Notes: generated from the sequence alone by a model not told the origin. Positions 27,069-37,233 are shown, counted from the first letter of the stretch. The stretch is DNA of 64,000 bases from Mesorhizobium sp. INR15 (GCF_015500075.1 NZ_CP045499.1:1-64000); one strand, 5' to 3'. Made by a program: numbers and translations.

Positions 27069-28202
27069 ATGCGGCAGGAGCATGTCGCCGGCGACAAGGT
27101 CTTCGTGGATTACTCCGGCAAGAAGATCGCCATTGTCGATCCGCTGACCGGCGAGATCCGGGAGGCGGAGATCTTCGTCGCCGTCCTCGGCGCATCGGGC
27201 TGCACCTACGCGGAAGCGACCTGGACGCAGGCACTGCCCGACTGGATTGGCGCGCATGTGCGCATGTTCAACTTCTTCGGCGGTGTTCCCCGCCTGATCG
27301 TGCCGGACAACCTGAAGTCCGGCGTCAACCACGCCTCCTTCTACGATCCGGAGATCAACCGCAGCTACGGCATGATGGCCTCGCATTATGGCGTCGGCGT
27401 TCTGCCGGCCCGGCCGAGGCGTCCAAAGGACAAGGCCAAGGTCGAGAACGGGGTTCGCTTTGCCCAGACCTGCATTCTCGGCCGGCTGCGGCGGCAGACG
27501 TTCTTCTCGCTGGCCGAGGCCAATGATGCGATCGCCGGGGCCGTCGATCGCATCAACGACCATGTCATGCGCCGCCTTGGCGTCAGCCGCCGCCATCTGT
27601 TCGAGACCGTGGAACGGCCTGTGCTGGCAAGCCTTCCCGCCCAGGATTACGAGTTTGCCGAATGGCGCCTGGCCCGTGTCGCCACCGATTATCACGTAGA
27701 GTTCAAGGCGTTCTTCTATTCCGTGCCGCATGGCCTGATCCGCCAGCAGGTCGACATCCGCGCGACGAGCAGGGCGATCGAGATCTTCCACCGTGGCAAG
27801 CGCATTGCCATTCACCAGCGCCGCTATGGCGGCCGGCGCTACGGCACAAACCCTGAGCACATGCCCAGTTCCCACCGCCGATATGCCGAGTGGACACCGG
27901 ACCGCTTCCGGCGATGGGCCGCTTCCATTGGGCCGCAAACCGAGGGGCTGATCATCGCCATTCTGGCGAACCGGCCGCATCCCGAGCAGGGCTTCCGGAC
28001 ATGCCTGGGCATCTTGCGTCTTTATCGCGATCTCCATCGCGATCACGCCGAGGCCATCTCGGCCCGCGCCGTCGAGATCGGTGGGCTCACCTGCAAGAGC
28101 ATTGCAGCGCTCATTGCCAACCACAAAGCCACCCGGCCGGCCGCCGGCCCCGGCGCCATCATCGATCACGCCAATCTGCGTGGTCCCGGTTACTTCCATT
28201 AA
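27069..28202 (+). pseudogene. istA: IS21 transposase IstA, N-terminally truncated
   Basis: 377 residues remain, with coding-type sequence (FRSFEKRLSPT) continuing upstream to about 27020. The integrase core is present: VFVDYSGKK, VPRLIVPDNLKSGV for the second Asp, and RPKDKAKVENGVRFAQ for the Glu. The N-terminal HTH region of about 110 residues is missing. istB follows after 14 bp. Confidence 0.8.
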
Positions 28203-28216
28203 CGAGAGACAAGATC

Positions 28217-28972
28217 ATGCTGACCCATCCCACCCTCGATATGCTACGCGATCTCGGCCTGCACGGTATGGCCAAAACCTTCCAGGACCTTGATGCGCAG
28301 CCGGAATCCCGCGCCCTCGATCATGGCGAGTGGCTCGCCATCCTGCTCGAGCACGAAGCAACAGTGCGGCGCCAGAAGCGCTTCGAGGCCCGTGCCCGCG
28401 CGGCCCGGCTGCGCCATGACGCGCAGGTCGAAGATACTGACTTCCGTGCCGAACGTGGTCTTGATCGTTCCCTGTTCCTCAAACTCGCAAGCTGCGACTG
28501 GATCCGACAGCGTCATGGGCTCCTGTTGACCGGCCCGGCCGGCGCCGGCAAGAGCTGGCTTGCCTGCGCCCTCGGCCACAAGGCTTGCCGCGAGGACTTC
28601 TCCGTCGCCTATCATCGGGCCCCCCGGCTCTTTGCTGAGCTTGCCCTGGCAAGGGGCGACGGCCGATACGCCAGGATGCTGAAGATGCTGGCCAGGACCG
28701 ATCTGCTCATTCTGGATGATTGGGGCCCCGAAAAGCTCAATGACGATCAACGCCGTGACCTTCTCGAGATCATTGAGGATCGCTACGAGCGGCGTTCCAC
28801 CATCGTCACCAGCCAAGTGCCCGTCGATCGCTGGTACGAGATTATCGGAAATCCCACCATCGCCGACGCCATCCTCGATCGTCTCGTGCACAATGCCTAC
28901 CGCATCGAACTGACCGGCGAGAGCATGCGAAAACAGCGGGCCATCGCCCTGCCGAAAGCGGTTCAGGCTTGA
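28217..28972 (+). CDS. istB: IS21 ATP-binding helper IstB
   Basis: 251 residues, a DnaC/AAA-type ATPase that assists IstA in target choice. Walker A is LLTGPAGAGKSWL and Walker B is DLLILDDWG. The ATG at 28217 follows istA closely and the gene looks intact. It starts MLTHPTLDMLRDLGLHGMA, the usual IstB beginning. Confidence 0.9.
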   Translation: MLTHPTLDMLRDLGLHGMAKTFQDLDAQPESRALDHGEWLAILLEHEATVRRQKRFEARARAARLRHDAQVEDTDFRAERGLDRSLFLKLASCDWIRQRHGLLLTGPAGAGKSWLACALGHKACREDFSVAYHRAPRLFAELALARGDGRYARMLKMLARTDLLILDDWGPEKLNDDQRRDLLEIIEDRYERRSTIVTSQVPVDRWYEIIGNPTIADAILDRLVHNAYRIELTGESMRKQRAIALPKAVQA

Positions 28973-29116
28973 CCCGAAACGAAACTCGAACCAAACCTCA
29001 ACAACGACCCAGGTGATGTCCAAAGGTGGCCGGCTTCAAATCGGAATCCCGGCCGGAATGAAATCGGAATGGGTGGCCGGTGATTGATCGGAATCCACGG
29101 CCGGCTTCGTCGGAAT

Positions 29117-29926
29117 CCGCCATCTGTTGGAGGACCGTGATGCGCATGGTGATGTGAAAATAGTCGAGAACGTGCTCCGCGTTGGGACGCATGTAATATT
29201 GGAGGTCGCGCAGATTGCAGGCGCCATCCGACATGAACGTCACCTCCTGGTTCATCGCGATTCCCTGGCTCACCAGAAGTTCGTGCAAACGGCGTTTCGG
29301 CTTGTCGTCGTGCCCCGCCACAAAGCCAAATCGACGTATCGGTCCTTCTTCGGGCACGGATTTGCCGACGATCACCTCGAAATTGGTCGGTCTATCGGTC
29401 CAACTGCGTACGTAGCCGCCATCGATGCCTATCGTTACAGGCGGTCCTGGGATCGGCATCTTGTTCCATTCGGCCTGGCATCCACTCGCGAACATGGCTT
29501 GCTCGGGGCCGAGCTCGGCTTCGAGGCGCTCGGCGACGCGCAACGCGTCGTTCCTGATAGTCGACGCGTTCACGGCCCCGTCGATCGGCAATACGTCGGC
29601 CAGCAAAGCGGCAGTGATACCGTAGGCCGCAAGTGACGCCCAGCGCGCCTCGAGCGCAAGCAGATCGGGAGTAACGCGTTCGGGCAACGCTGCCACGACA
29701 GGCGCGACAAAGCCGGCCATCGCTTGGCATCGGCAGCGTCGATCACCTGAGCACCGGTGATCGCAGTCTGGAGCGCAGCAAGGGCCTTCTTCGCTTCTTC
29801 CAGCGTCAGACCGAGTTCATCGATCGACAGCGCACCGTCTGTTCGGTCGAAGCTGATAATCTCTTGCGTTTCGTCGGCTGCGTCGCCGCCGTCGATCATG
29901 AGTTGAATGGCAAACCGCATACGCAT
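29117..29926 (-). pseudogene. ISKra4 family transposase remnant
   Basis: Starts MRMRFAIQLMIDGG at 29926, shifts frame near 29700-29720, and continues LLADVLPIDGAVNASTIR, then TIGIDGGYVRSWTDRP and DYFHITMRITVLQQM. There it is cut by the right end of the IS21 element. It is related to, but clearly different from, the intact copy at 12.3-13.7 kb. Confidence 0.8.
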
Positions 29927-29939
29927 CCCTCCGGGCGAA

Positions 29940-30317
29940 GCTCGCTGCCGGACGCCCGCCGAGAACAACCCCAAGATGGTGGACGATATCATCGAGGCGA
30001 GCGGTTCGTCGGGCCCATGGCGCGAGGACGTCCCCGTCAAAGCGCTCGGCAAAGATTCGCCGGCCGCAAAGCACCGCGTCGCAGTGGAACCGGCGTACCA
30101 TCACGACCAGCAGAACAGGCTTGCCCGCTATGGGCAGATCCGCCAAGCGCCGCGGATACCGGCTGTGGATCCGCACCGATCTCGTTCCGCAGCCCGGACA
30201 GGCGCTCGCGATACTTAAGGGACGGACCGTGATTAGCGTCGCGTCGGCGGCACTGGCGGCATCATCGACCACAAAGCCGCGAGGGACGAGGGTCGATGGC
30301 CGGAGGGTCTGGCCCAT
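29940..30317 (-). pseudogene. ISL3 family transposase, N-terminal fragment
   Basis: Reads IASACPGCGTRSVRIHSRY, then RRLADLPIAGKPVLL and VRRFHCDAVLCGRRIF, the zinc-ribbon N-terminal domain (four Cys) of ISL3 transposases. The catalytic domain is missing; the ISKra4 remnant begins where it breaks off. Confidence 0.7.
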
Positions 30318-30510
30318 AGCACTGATTCCTCTGTCTGAAATCGGTACCAACCAAACCCGAATGTCATCAAAAGTGAGTCAGAGCCTGCGTTCCGCGCCGC
30401 TTCAGATGTGGATCGACTTGAAGAACGAGGCCAAGCCGCGCCTTCACCGCTTCCGACACGGTGGGATGTGCCGGAGGGCACCTCGCAGCCGAGCGCATTG
30501 ACCCAACTGA

Positions 30511-30546
30511 AAAAGCCCGCCACGGACGAACCGTGACGGGCCTTCT
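30511..30546 (+). terminator. stem-loop terminator
   Basis: GCCCGCCACGG (30515-30525) pairs with CCGTGACGGGC (30531-30541), 10 of 11 pairs, preceded by AAAA and followed by a short T-rich run. No gene that would use it is left nearby; the area 30318-30890 has none that I can support. Confidence 0.5.
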
Positions 30547-30896
30547 GTTGATCGATCGGGCTTGAGGGAAACCCGACCTCGTCACAACTTTCGGACAGGA
30601 TGATTGTTCCAAAAGAAGCATAGTACAATGATGCCGATGCAGCGATCTGGTGATGGCGGGAAAGACGGTGATTGCCATCGCCTGTCAACGATTGCCAGCA
30701 TGGGCCGGATCGTCGTGCTCGATAAGGGACACATGGGGAAGAAGGTAGGCCGCGCGAACTGGTCGAACAGGATGGTCTGTTTGCCCGGGGCGCAACGAAA
30801 GCCTCGTACCCCTTGAACGAATGCGCTCGTTTACCGCGATTCCTAGTCAACCGAATAACGACCCTGACGATCCAGTAACGCTGCATTCAATAAAAC

Positions 30897-30922
30897 GGAA
30901 CGCAAGGGGAGGCCATGACGTT
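30897..30922 (+). promoter_or_regulatory. EcfG-type promoter candidate
   Basis: GGAAC (30897-30901), 17 bases, CGTT (30919-30922). It precedes a very small frame and then the DUF2937 gene, which could form one stress-induced transcript. Confidence 0.55.
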
Positions 30923-30969
30923 GAGCAGCAGACCATCACCAACCGAAGGGAGATACTCATGGATGAAGA

Positions 30970-31068
30970 ATGGGCAAGCGGCTCAAGGAACTCAGTCACA
31001 GCTTGCAAAGCCGCGTCATGCTCGCTCTGGATCTTCTGAAGAATGATCCCCGGTGCTGCAAGCCATAA
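30970..31068 (+). CDS. very small protein, uncertain
   Basis: 32 residues, MGKRLKELSHSLQSRVMLAL and on, with a coherent amphipathic helix. A better ribosome site (GAAGGGAG) precedes an ATG at 30960 in another frame, so a one-base indel may have split an original MDEE-start frame. It lies behind an EcfG-type promoter. Confidence 0.35.
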   Translation: MGKRLKELSHSLQSRVMLALDLLKNDPRCCKP

Positions 31069-31112
31069 GGTGCGTTGCGCAGGAATTCGTGGAAACCACC
31101 GCAAGGTTGGAA

Positions 31113-31628
31113 ATGGCCGTCAGGCATAGTCTCATCTTCTCTGTTGCGTTGGCGTTAGGCATCGGGTCATCGCAAATGCCCGAGTTGGCGCAACAATACC
31201 GCCAGCGACTGGGCGGAGCGATTGAAGAACTCGGCCATGTTGTTTCTGAGTTTGATCGTGATGCTGTGAGCGCGGGGCTATCGCGCAAGCAGGCGCTCGA
31301 CCTCCACGACAAAGCGCCAGAGCCATTGTTTCAAGCCCGCGGTCGTAGTATGCGCGCCACGATTGTTCGCTATGAAAATCTGCTTAGACAACAGAACGCC
31401 TTTTCAGAGAGCCCGCCGCTGATGCAGCCCTTTGTGTTGGGCTATAGCGATGAGACGACGTTCGCTGGCACGTGGCAGGATTTCCGGCCCGCCGTTCCAA
31501 TGACCAACGCCGGTTTGGTCTGGGCGGCCTTTGGCTTCTTGTTCGGTGCGGGCGCCATCTATTTGCTTGCAGCTGCCCTGCGTTGGGGGTGGCGCGCGAG
31601 CAGGTTACGGCGTCGCCATACGGGGTAG
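31113..31628 (+). CDS. DUF2937 family membrane protein
   Basis: 171 residues from the ATG at 31113 (frame open upstream to 31053). It has an N-terminal hydrophobic segment (HSLIFSVALALGIGSSQ), the family stretch MPELAQQYRQRLGGAIEEL, and a C-terminal membrane helix (GLVWAAFGFLFGAGAIYLL) after PAVPMTNA. The soluble middle part of DUF2937 faces the periplasm in relatives. The function is unknown. It may share the EcfG-type promoter at 30897. Confidence 0.8.
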   Translation: MAVRHSLIFSVALALGIGSSQMPELAQQYRQRLGGAIEELGHVVSEFDRDAVSAGLSRKQALDLHDKAPEPLFQARGRSMRATIVRYENLLRQQNAFSESPPLMQPFVLGYSDETTFAGTWQDFRPAVPMTNAGLVWAAFGFLFGAGAIYLLAAALRWGWRASRLRRRHTG

Positions 31629-31744
31629 TTGATAAGCTAGTTAGCGACTCGGAACCCGAAGGTTCAAATAAATCGTGCATCTGGCCGGCCGCATAACCTG
31701 TGCGGTCGACTATGTGATGATTGGAACGTTCCCCGTATGCAGCT

Positions 31745-32090
31745 ACAGGAGAGAATCTGAAGTTGATGGGTCCAATGCCAGTCATCGGCCGTTCGCGCGG
31801 CGGCTGGACAACGAAGGTCCATACACTCACAGACGTCGTCGGCCGCCCCTGCGCGCTAATGTTGACGATAGGAAACATTAGCGAGGTGAAGGCAGCGCCC
31901 GCCGTTCGCTGCGCGAGGGTAAGACCACGCCTTTAATTCCGGGACAGCGCACAATCGAAAGAGATCAATCTGCTGCGACGAAGAGCGATGCCGTGGACGA
32001 GACTTGATCGAGAACGCCTTTTGCCGCCTCAAGGATTTCCGCCGCATCGCCACCGGCTAGGACAAACTCGCCACCAACTTCCTGTCTGGG
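31745..32090 (+). pseudogene. IS5 family transposase relic
   Basis: Two disconnected pieces remain: GRSRGGWTTKVHTLTDVVG and, after frame loss, ENAFCRLKDFRRIAT (around 32005-32045). These are the middle and C-terminal motifs of IS5/IS427 transposases. Several stops lie between, so the gene is dead. Confidence 0.6.
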
Positions 32091-32305
32091 TGGCATTGGC
32101 TACCATGATCTCGTTCCGGCTTTGAGAGGCAACGAAACAACGAAATGCTCAATCCGGCGATGAACAACACAAAATGGGTTGAGCTTCGGCTGGAAATGTA
32201 CGCGCTCGCCGCCCCCATCCTGGAGCACGCTTGCCACAACCGGCTACCATTCACAGCCCGACCGAGAGTGGTGACCACTTCAGGGAGGGCCGTATCACCC
32301 GAACC

Positions 32306-32395
32306 TTAAGGCTTCAGGAACTTCTTCTTCCACGCGTAAAGCGAATGCGGGCTGACACCCAGACGCTGCGAAACTTCCGCTACTGTACTGTCATG
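32306..32395 (-). pseudogene. IS3-type OrfA scrap
   Basis: Reads TVAEVSQRLGVSPHSLYAW then KKKFLKP, the helix-turn-helix of an IS3/IS911 OrfA protein. It abuts the broken ABC transporter gene, so the insertion probably caused that break. Confidence 0.55.
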
Positions 32396-32409
32396 CGCGG
32401 GTTCAGCGA

Positions 32410-32736
32410 GCCATAAGGGTCCTGGAAGATCATCTGAACGCGCCGATTGAACTTGCGGCGTTCGGCCGGCTTCAGCGCGGCGATATCCCTGCCCTCGAAA
32501 CGTATCGTGCTGCGGTCGGGATTGAAGAGCCGCACCAGGCAACAAGCCAGTGTGGACTTGCCGCAGCCGGATTCACCAACAATGCCCAGCGTTTCGCCGC
32601 GATGGACATCCAGGCTGACGTCGTTCAGCGCGTGGACCGCAACTGCGGTTGGCCGGACATGCGCCTCATCAAGGAGTAGGGACCGGCGAAGCGCTTGGTC
32701 ACGCCGTCGACGGAAATGATCGGGGTCGGCTCAATC
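32410..32736 (-). pseudogene. oligopeptide ABC transporter ATPase (OppF-like), fragment
   Basis: Starts IEPTPIISVDGVTKRFAGP, shifts frame near 32640, then reads ALNDVSLDVHRGETLGIVG and the Walker A ESGCGKSTL. It ends in VQMIFQDPYGSLNPRM at the IS3 scrap. The signature, Walker B and C-terminal parts are missing. Confidence 0.75.
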
Positions 32737-32737
32737 A

Positions 32738-33393
32738 TACGATCGCCTCCATGGCTGCCACCTGTTCCTGGTGGAAGCAGGCCGACATCCGCTGCTCGCG
32801 GACCGCCAGCAACGGCGGCCGCTCGCGCCGGCACTCGTCCGTCGCGAAGCTGCAGCGCGGATGAAAGGCGCAGCCCACGGGAAGCGCCGTGAGGCTCGGC
32901 GGGGTGCCTTCGATCAAGTAAAGCATGGTGCGCACGGCCCGGCCACGGGGAACAGAGCCGAGCAATCCTCTTGTATAGGGATGGCGGGGCTGCGCGAAAA
33001 CATCGGCGACAGTGCCGGTTTCGACGATACGTCCGGCATACGTCACCGCCAAGCGGTCGCAGGTGGCGGCTACGAGCCGAGATCGTGCGTGACGAGGACG
33101 ACGCCCATGGAAAGACGATCCCGCAGATCGAGCAGCAGCTTCAGGATCTGGTCCTGGATCGTCACGTCGAGCACTGTCGTCGGTTCGTTGGCGAGCAACA
33201 GCTTCGGCGAACAGTCAAGCGCAATCGCGATCATCGCACGCTGGCGCATGCCGCCCGAAAACTGGTGCGGATATTCCCTAAGACGACGCTCAGCCGTCGG
33301 AATGCCGACGATGTTCATCGGGTCCAGCGCCCGGGCCCGCCGTTCCCGGCGATTGAGGCTGGTGTGCGCGATGAGGCTTTCCTCGATCTGCAT
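32738..33393 (-). pseudogene. oligopeptide ABC transporter ATPase (OppD-like), fragment
   Basis: The C-terminal two thirds of an OppD/DppD-type ATPase: YPHQFSGGMRQRAMIAIAL signature, LLLANEPTTVLDVTIQ (Walker B Asp changed to Asn), LVTHDLG, then a frame break near 33060. It goes on to VTYAGRIVETG and the oligopeptide-type C-terminal cluster CAFHPRCSFATDEC. The Walker A half is absent. It lies directly upstream of the OppF fragment, as in intact opp/dpp operons. Confidence 0.78.
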
Positions 33394-33893
33394 GCCGATA
33401 TGCCGGACCTAGCGATCGGCAGGAGCGGCAAGATGGTCGGGCTCGCCCAGGGGCGAGTAATATGCCGACTGAATGTTCGGATGCCGTTTTCTTTTGGATA
33501 GCGGCGGCTTCTCACGAGCGATGCACAGTTGCCAAAGCTCGTCGTGTCACCGGCGTTGTCGTCCATTGGCTTCACTGCTGCCGCCATGCCCACGCCGGTT
33601 CCTAACGGGTCGATCGCCACAAGCCATAACCCTTGCCAGCGCGACACCGAAACTCTTACCTCATGGGCAAGAAAGGCACGCCATGTTGGCTGGGCCGTCA
33701 TCAATGCTATCGAGACGTGGCAACTATGGCAAGCGGTCCTGGGATGCCACCGCGGCCCATAAGGCTGCTGCCAACTACGCTGGCGGGCCAAGCCCAGACC
33801 ATGCTCGCTTGAAGCATTTGCGCGGCGAGGCACGCAACGGAGCGCTCTGCCGCGGGATATTCGACCAGAAGCGATCCGCTACGTCTGATGGGA
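33394..33893. other. decayed sequence, unassigned
   Basis: No intact gene. A minus-strand frame around 33530-33700 reads SRWQGLWLVAIDPLGTG, which might be an IS4-type transposase scrap, but the match is too weak to call. Confidence 0.25.
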
Positions 33894-34109
33894 CTATTTC
33901 TTCACGATATTGCCGTGGTTCAGGTCGAAGGCCTGCGTGTCTCCGGCCTGCTTGTGAAAATCATCCTGCAGTTCTCCCCATTCCCCGAGATACGCGCCAC
34001 ACTGGCTGCAATGAATGGCCGTGTGCTCCCCCGCGTTGTTTGGGATGTCCAACAGGATCGTCCCGCACGCTTTGCAGTCCAGTTTGTGGTCGAGCCGCTT
34101 GCTGTCCAT
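33894..34109 (-). CDS. small zinc-ribbon-like protein
   Basis: 71 residues with CKACG near residue 12 and CSQCG near residue 34, two CxxC pairs that could hold one zinc, and a Trp/Glu-rich middle. It belongs to a set of small rhizobial proteins of unknown function. The start at 34109 is the only good ATG. Confidence 0.6.
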   Translation of the reverse strand: MDSKRLDHKLDCKACGTILLDIPNNAGEHTAIHCSQCGAYLGEWGELQDDFHKQAGDTQAFDLNHGNIVKK

Positions 34110-34239
34110 CGGTGCCGTAAATCCTGTCGGTCAACAGCATTTTATCCGTAAGCTCGCACACCGTCCAGCCGTTCCAGGAGTATTGGCCCATGTCCCCGAG
34201 ACAGCCGAAAGTGCACGGCGCATAGGAGGCGTAACACGC

Positions 34240-34443
34240 CTAAGCTTGGCGACGCTCTTCAGTCTCAAGCGCCGCCCACAGTTCGTCCAGACTATTCGCG
34301 CCGTTCGTATATGCTGACATGATTAGCCAAGCGGCATCGTCACGGCCTTGCACGTCCGAAATACCATGGATGAGACAATACTCCTCCACCGCCTGGCCAA
34401 GCATGCCAAGCTGTTCCGGTTCCGCTATTCCCGTGAATGGCAT
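34240..34443 (-). CDS. small hypothetical protein
   Basis: 67 residues from the ATG at 34443, which has a strong GGGGAGG ribosome site; the frame is open further upstream, but that start lacks such a site. It reads MPFTGIAEPEQLGMLGQAV, then IHGISDVQGRDDAAWLI. It is known to me only as a conserved small rhizobial protein, mostly helical. Confidence 0.6.
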   Translation of the reverse strand: MPFTGIAEPEQLGMLGQAVEEYCLIHGISDVQGRDDAAWLIMSAYTNGANSLDELWAALETEERRQA

Positions 34444-35239
34444 GGCCACCTCCCCTTTTGCGCTAGGGCGAAAGCGATCGACTCTTTCAATCGCCCCTAT
34501 GCCGTTCGAAAGCAGGCGACGGTTCAGTAGACAAAATCGGCCAGACGCGTCTATTAACAAAGACATATGAACCGACCCCTTGTGGTAGGGCCACCCGATG
34601 GCTGACGAACCCGATTTGCAAAGAGCGAGGGACGGCCCGGTAGTTCACGAGCTTGTCAAAGAAGCAGGCATCACTGGGCGGAAGCGCGCGAGCTGTCAGC
34701 TGTTTGGGCAGCGCCAATTGTTTGTCGTTCAAACGTAAGCGCCTCGCCGATCGCCTATGGATTTGGGCTTGACGTTTTCCGGAATCGCCAGGGCATGAGT
34801 TCCTCGATCTGGCTCTGTGGATGGCCGTTGATGATGGCGTCGAGGGTTTCGGCTAGGTAGGCAACGGGATTGACGTCGTTTAGCTTGCAGGTGGCCACGA
34901 TGGATGAGAGCAGCGCCCAGTTTTCGGCGCCGACCTCATGGCCAGCAAACAGAGCATTCTTTCTGGTCAAGCATAGTGGTCGGATGGCGTTTTCGACTGG
35001 GTTGGTGTCGAGCTCGAGCCGGCCGTCGTCGAGGAAACGGGTGAGCCCTTCCCAATGGGCAAGACCATAGCGGATGTCTTCGGCCAGCTTTGAGCCCGAA
35101 GAGATCATCGACAATTGCTTTTCAAACCACGGCTTCAAGGCGGCGATGATCGGGGTGGAGTACTGCTGTCGCGCGGCGAGCCGAGCTTGTGGCGTCATGC
35201 CGCGCACCGTCGCCTCGACGGCGTAGGGCTTGTTGAGAT

Positions 35240-35626
35240 TCATCGTGAATTTATGACGGCAGCAGCAAGATTGATGAAGGCTGCGAAGCTCTGGTCGGTT
35301 TTGTCAGCTCGCATGGCGAGACGCTTGAATTCCTTGAGTTTGCAGAAGAAATTCTCGATCAGGTGGCGCCATTTGTAGAGTTCCTTGTCAAGCGGCAGAG
35401 AAAAAGTCCGACGTGAGTGCTGTGAAATAACGATCTTGGCGCCGCGCTCATTGAGGTCGGCAATGATGGTGTTGCTGTCGAAGGCCTTGTCGGCGATCAA
35501 GCCGCCGAAACAGACACCATCAATGAGCGGTGCGACACCCACCGTATCGAACCGCTGGCCGGGCAAAAGAACAAAGCGCACAAGATTGCCAAGTGCATCG
35601 GTGAGCGCCAGGATTTTGGTTGTCAT
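35240..35626 (-). CDS. IS5 transposase, second frame
   Basis: 128 residues: TTKILALTDALGNLVRFVL, LIADKAFDSNTI with the second Asp, and RHLIENFFCKLKEFKRLAM with the Glu. It overlaps the first frame by 4 bp and is probably expressed as a fusion. Confidence 0.88.
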   Translation of the reverse strand: MTTKILALTDALGNLVRFVLLPGQRFDTVGVAPLIDGVCFGGLIADKAFDSNTIIADLNERGAKIVISQHSRRTFSLPLDKELYKWRHLIENFFCKLKEFKRLAMRADKTDQSFAAFINLAAAVINSR

Positions 35627-35991
35627 GCCGCCTTTGGAGCGGCCGATGGCCTGGCTTTGAGTCCCCCTTTTGCGCCCTGTCCATGGCGGTGGACCTTGAC
35701 GATGGTGGCATCAACCATGGCGTATTCCATGTCCGGCTCATCCGAGCAGGCTTCGAAAAGCCGAATGAAAACATCAGCTTTGACCCAATCGCGGTATCGT
35801 TTGAAAACCGTGTTCCAGCTCCCGAAGAAGGCTGGAAGGTCGCGCCACGGACTTCCTGTCCGCACAATCCAAAGCAACGCTTCGATGAACCGGCGATTGT
35901 CACCACCACTTCGCCCGGGATCGGCTGGTTTACCCAGACAATGCGGTTCCATCTTCGCCCATTGGGCATCCGTCAGCACGAATCGTTCCAT
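35623..35991 (-). CDS. IS5 transposase, first frame
   Basis: 122 residues: MERFVLTDAQWAKMEPHCLG, then RFIEALLWIVRTGSPWRDL and MVDATIVKVHRHGQGAKGG with the first catalytic Asp. IS427-type elements join this to the second frame by programmed slippage. Confidence 0.88.
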   Translation of the reverse strand: MERFVLTDAQWAKMEPHCLGKPADPGRSGGDNRRFIEALLWIVRTGSPWRDLPAFFGSWNTVFKRYRDWVKADVFIRLFEACSDEPDMEYAMVDATIVKVHRHGQGAKGGLKARPSAAPKAA

Positions 35992-37233
35992 CCAAAGCTT
36001 GAATCACAATCCAATCTCAGGCGGAATCCTGAATCTCAACAAGCCTTAGAGCGTGGCGATCTGGCGCACGGCGGCTTCGGCGATCGGGGACTTGGTGGTG
36101 CGCGCCAGCTTCACAAAACGTCGGCGCAGGTGGCTCCAGCAATGGACGAGCAGCCACGGCCCTCGCGGCCGTTCCAGGCGTGTCAGCCGGTCATAGCCCT
36201 CATAGGCGTCAACTTGCAGGAACTGTCCGCCGAAGCCTTGAAGGAAGCGTTCGGCATGCTCGCCGCCGCGCCCCGGCGCATAGTGGAACAGCACGATGGG
36301 CGGGCCTTGGCCACCATGGCCGCGGTCATCGGAAGCGATCGCCCAGAAGAAGCCCTTCTTGACCTTGCCGCGCCCGGGATCGAGCACCGGCGCGGTGGTC
36401 TCGTCCATGAACAGACGATCCGCGCCAGCCAGATGCCAGCTCATGTGACTGGCGATGGGCTTGAGATGGAAGCAGGCCCGGCCAGTCCAATTGCCCAGTG
36501 TCGCGCGATCCAGTTGGATGCCCTGGCGAGCGTAGATCTCGGCCTGCCGGTAGAACGGCAAGTGATCGCCGAACTTGGCGACGATGACCTGGGCGATCAG
36601 CGCCTCGGTCGGCAGGCCGCCAGGCACCACATGCTCGGGCGCATGGGCCTGCACAACCGCGCCCGAGCAGCGGCGGCAAGCGTATTTCGGGCGGCGCGTG
36701 ACCAGCACGCGCAACTGCGCCGGGATCACGTCCAACCGTTCGCTCACGTCCTCGCCGATCCTGGCCATCTCGCCGCAGCCGCACGGGCACAGCGTGCTCT
36801 CGGGCTCGATGACCCGCTCCACCCGCGGCAGATGGGCAGGCAAGTGACCGCGGTTGCGCCGGCGAGAACCGGAGGTGTCGTCCGAACGGCCCTGGATGAT
36901 CCGCTGCGCCTTTTCCTGCGCGGCATCGAGCATACCCTGCGCGATCGCCATGTCTTCGAGCGGCAGGTGGTATTGATCGGGATGCAGCTTTTCGGACCTG
37001 GCGCCGAACTTCTCGTGGTTGAGTTGACCGACGATGACCTCCAGGCGGCGGCGCGCCTCTTCGGATTCAGCCAAAGCAGCCTGGTGTTCGGCCAAGGCCG
37101 CTTGCGTCTGGACCAGGAGCGCCTGCAAACGCTCGTTCTCTTCCTGGAGAACCATCAGATTCATGCGCCAAATCAATCACATGAGCGCCGACAAAGCCAC
37201 CGGAGACAACGCGCCTGAGTCACTGTGCCACAC

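Larger units (their letters stand above)
27010..29115 (+). mobile_element. IS21 family element, left end lost
   Basis: istA lacks its N-terminal part and the left terminal repeats. The right end is intact. Four diverged copies of a repeat (GGCCGG, a short gap, then TCGGAAT) lie at about 29028-29115, the multiple terminal binding sites typical of IS21. This end abuts a broken ISKra4 transposase gene. Confidence 0.75.
35226..36046 (-). mobile_element. IS5 family (IS427-type) element within IS66
   Basis: 821 bp. The ends GGGCTTGTTGAGATTC (35226) and GAATCTCAACAAGCCT (ending at 36046) are inverted repeats with one terminal mismatch. They are flanked by TA at 35224-35225 and 36047-36048; TAG is an equally good reading of the target repeat. 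The transposase is coded in two overlapping minus-strand frames. Confidence 0.9.
34755..37176 (-). pseudogene. tnpC: IS66 transposase TnpC, split by IS5
   Basis: The N-part (37176 down to about 36049) holds the leucine-zipper-like start, the zinc-finger CPCGCGEMARIG with YACRRCSGAV, and RLFMDETTAPVLDPGRG with the first Asp. The C-part (35223 to 34755) holds EGLTRFLDDGRLELDTN and NPVENAIRPLCLTRKN. Across the IS5 insertion the frame is restored as RQIATL-YAVEATV when one TA is removed, so the break was clean. TnpC here is inactive unless the IS5 excises. Confidence 0.85.

Noticed and set aside
26835..28199. 454-codon open frame on the minus strand
   Set aside because: It is exactly antisense to the IS21 istA integrase core and has no family features.
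33530..33700. IS4-type transposase fragment
   Set aside because: Only a short resemblance (LWLVAID) on a frame with no other conserved motif.
35620..37218. 532-codon open frame on the plus strand
   Set aside because: Antisense to the IS66 tnpC gene; long only because of GC-rich codon structure.
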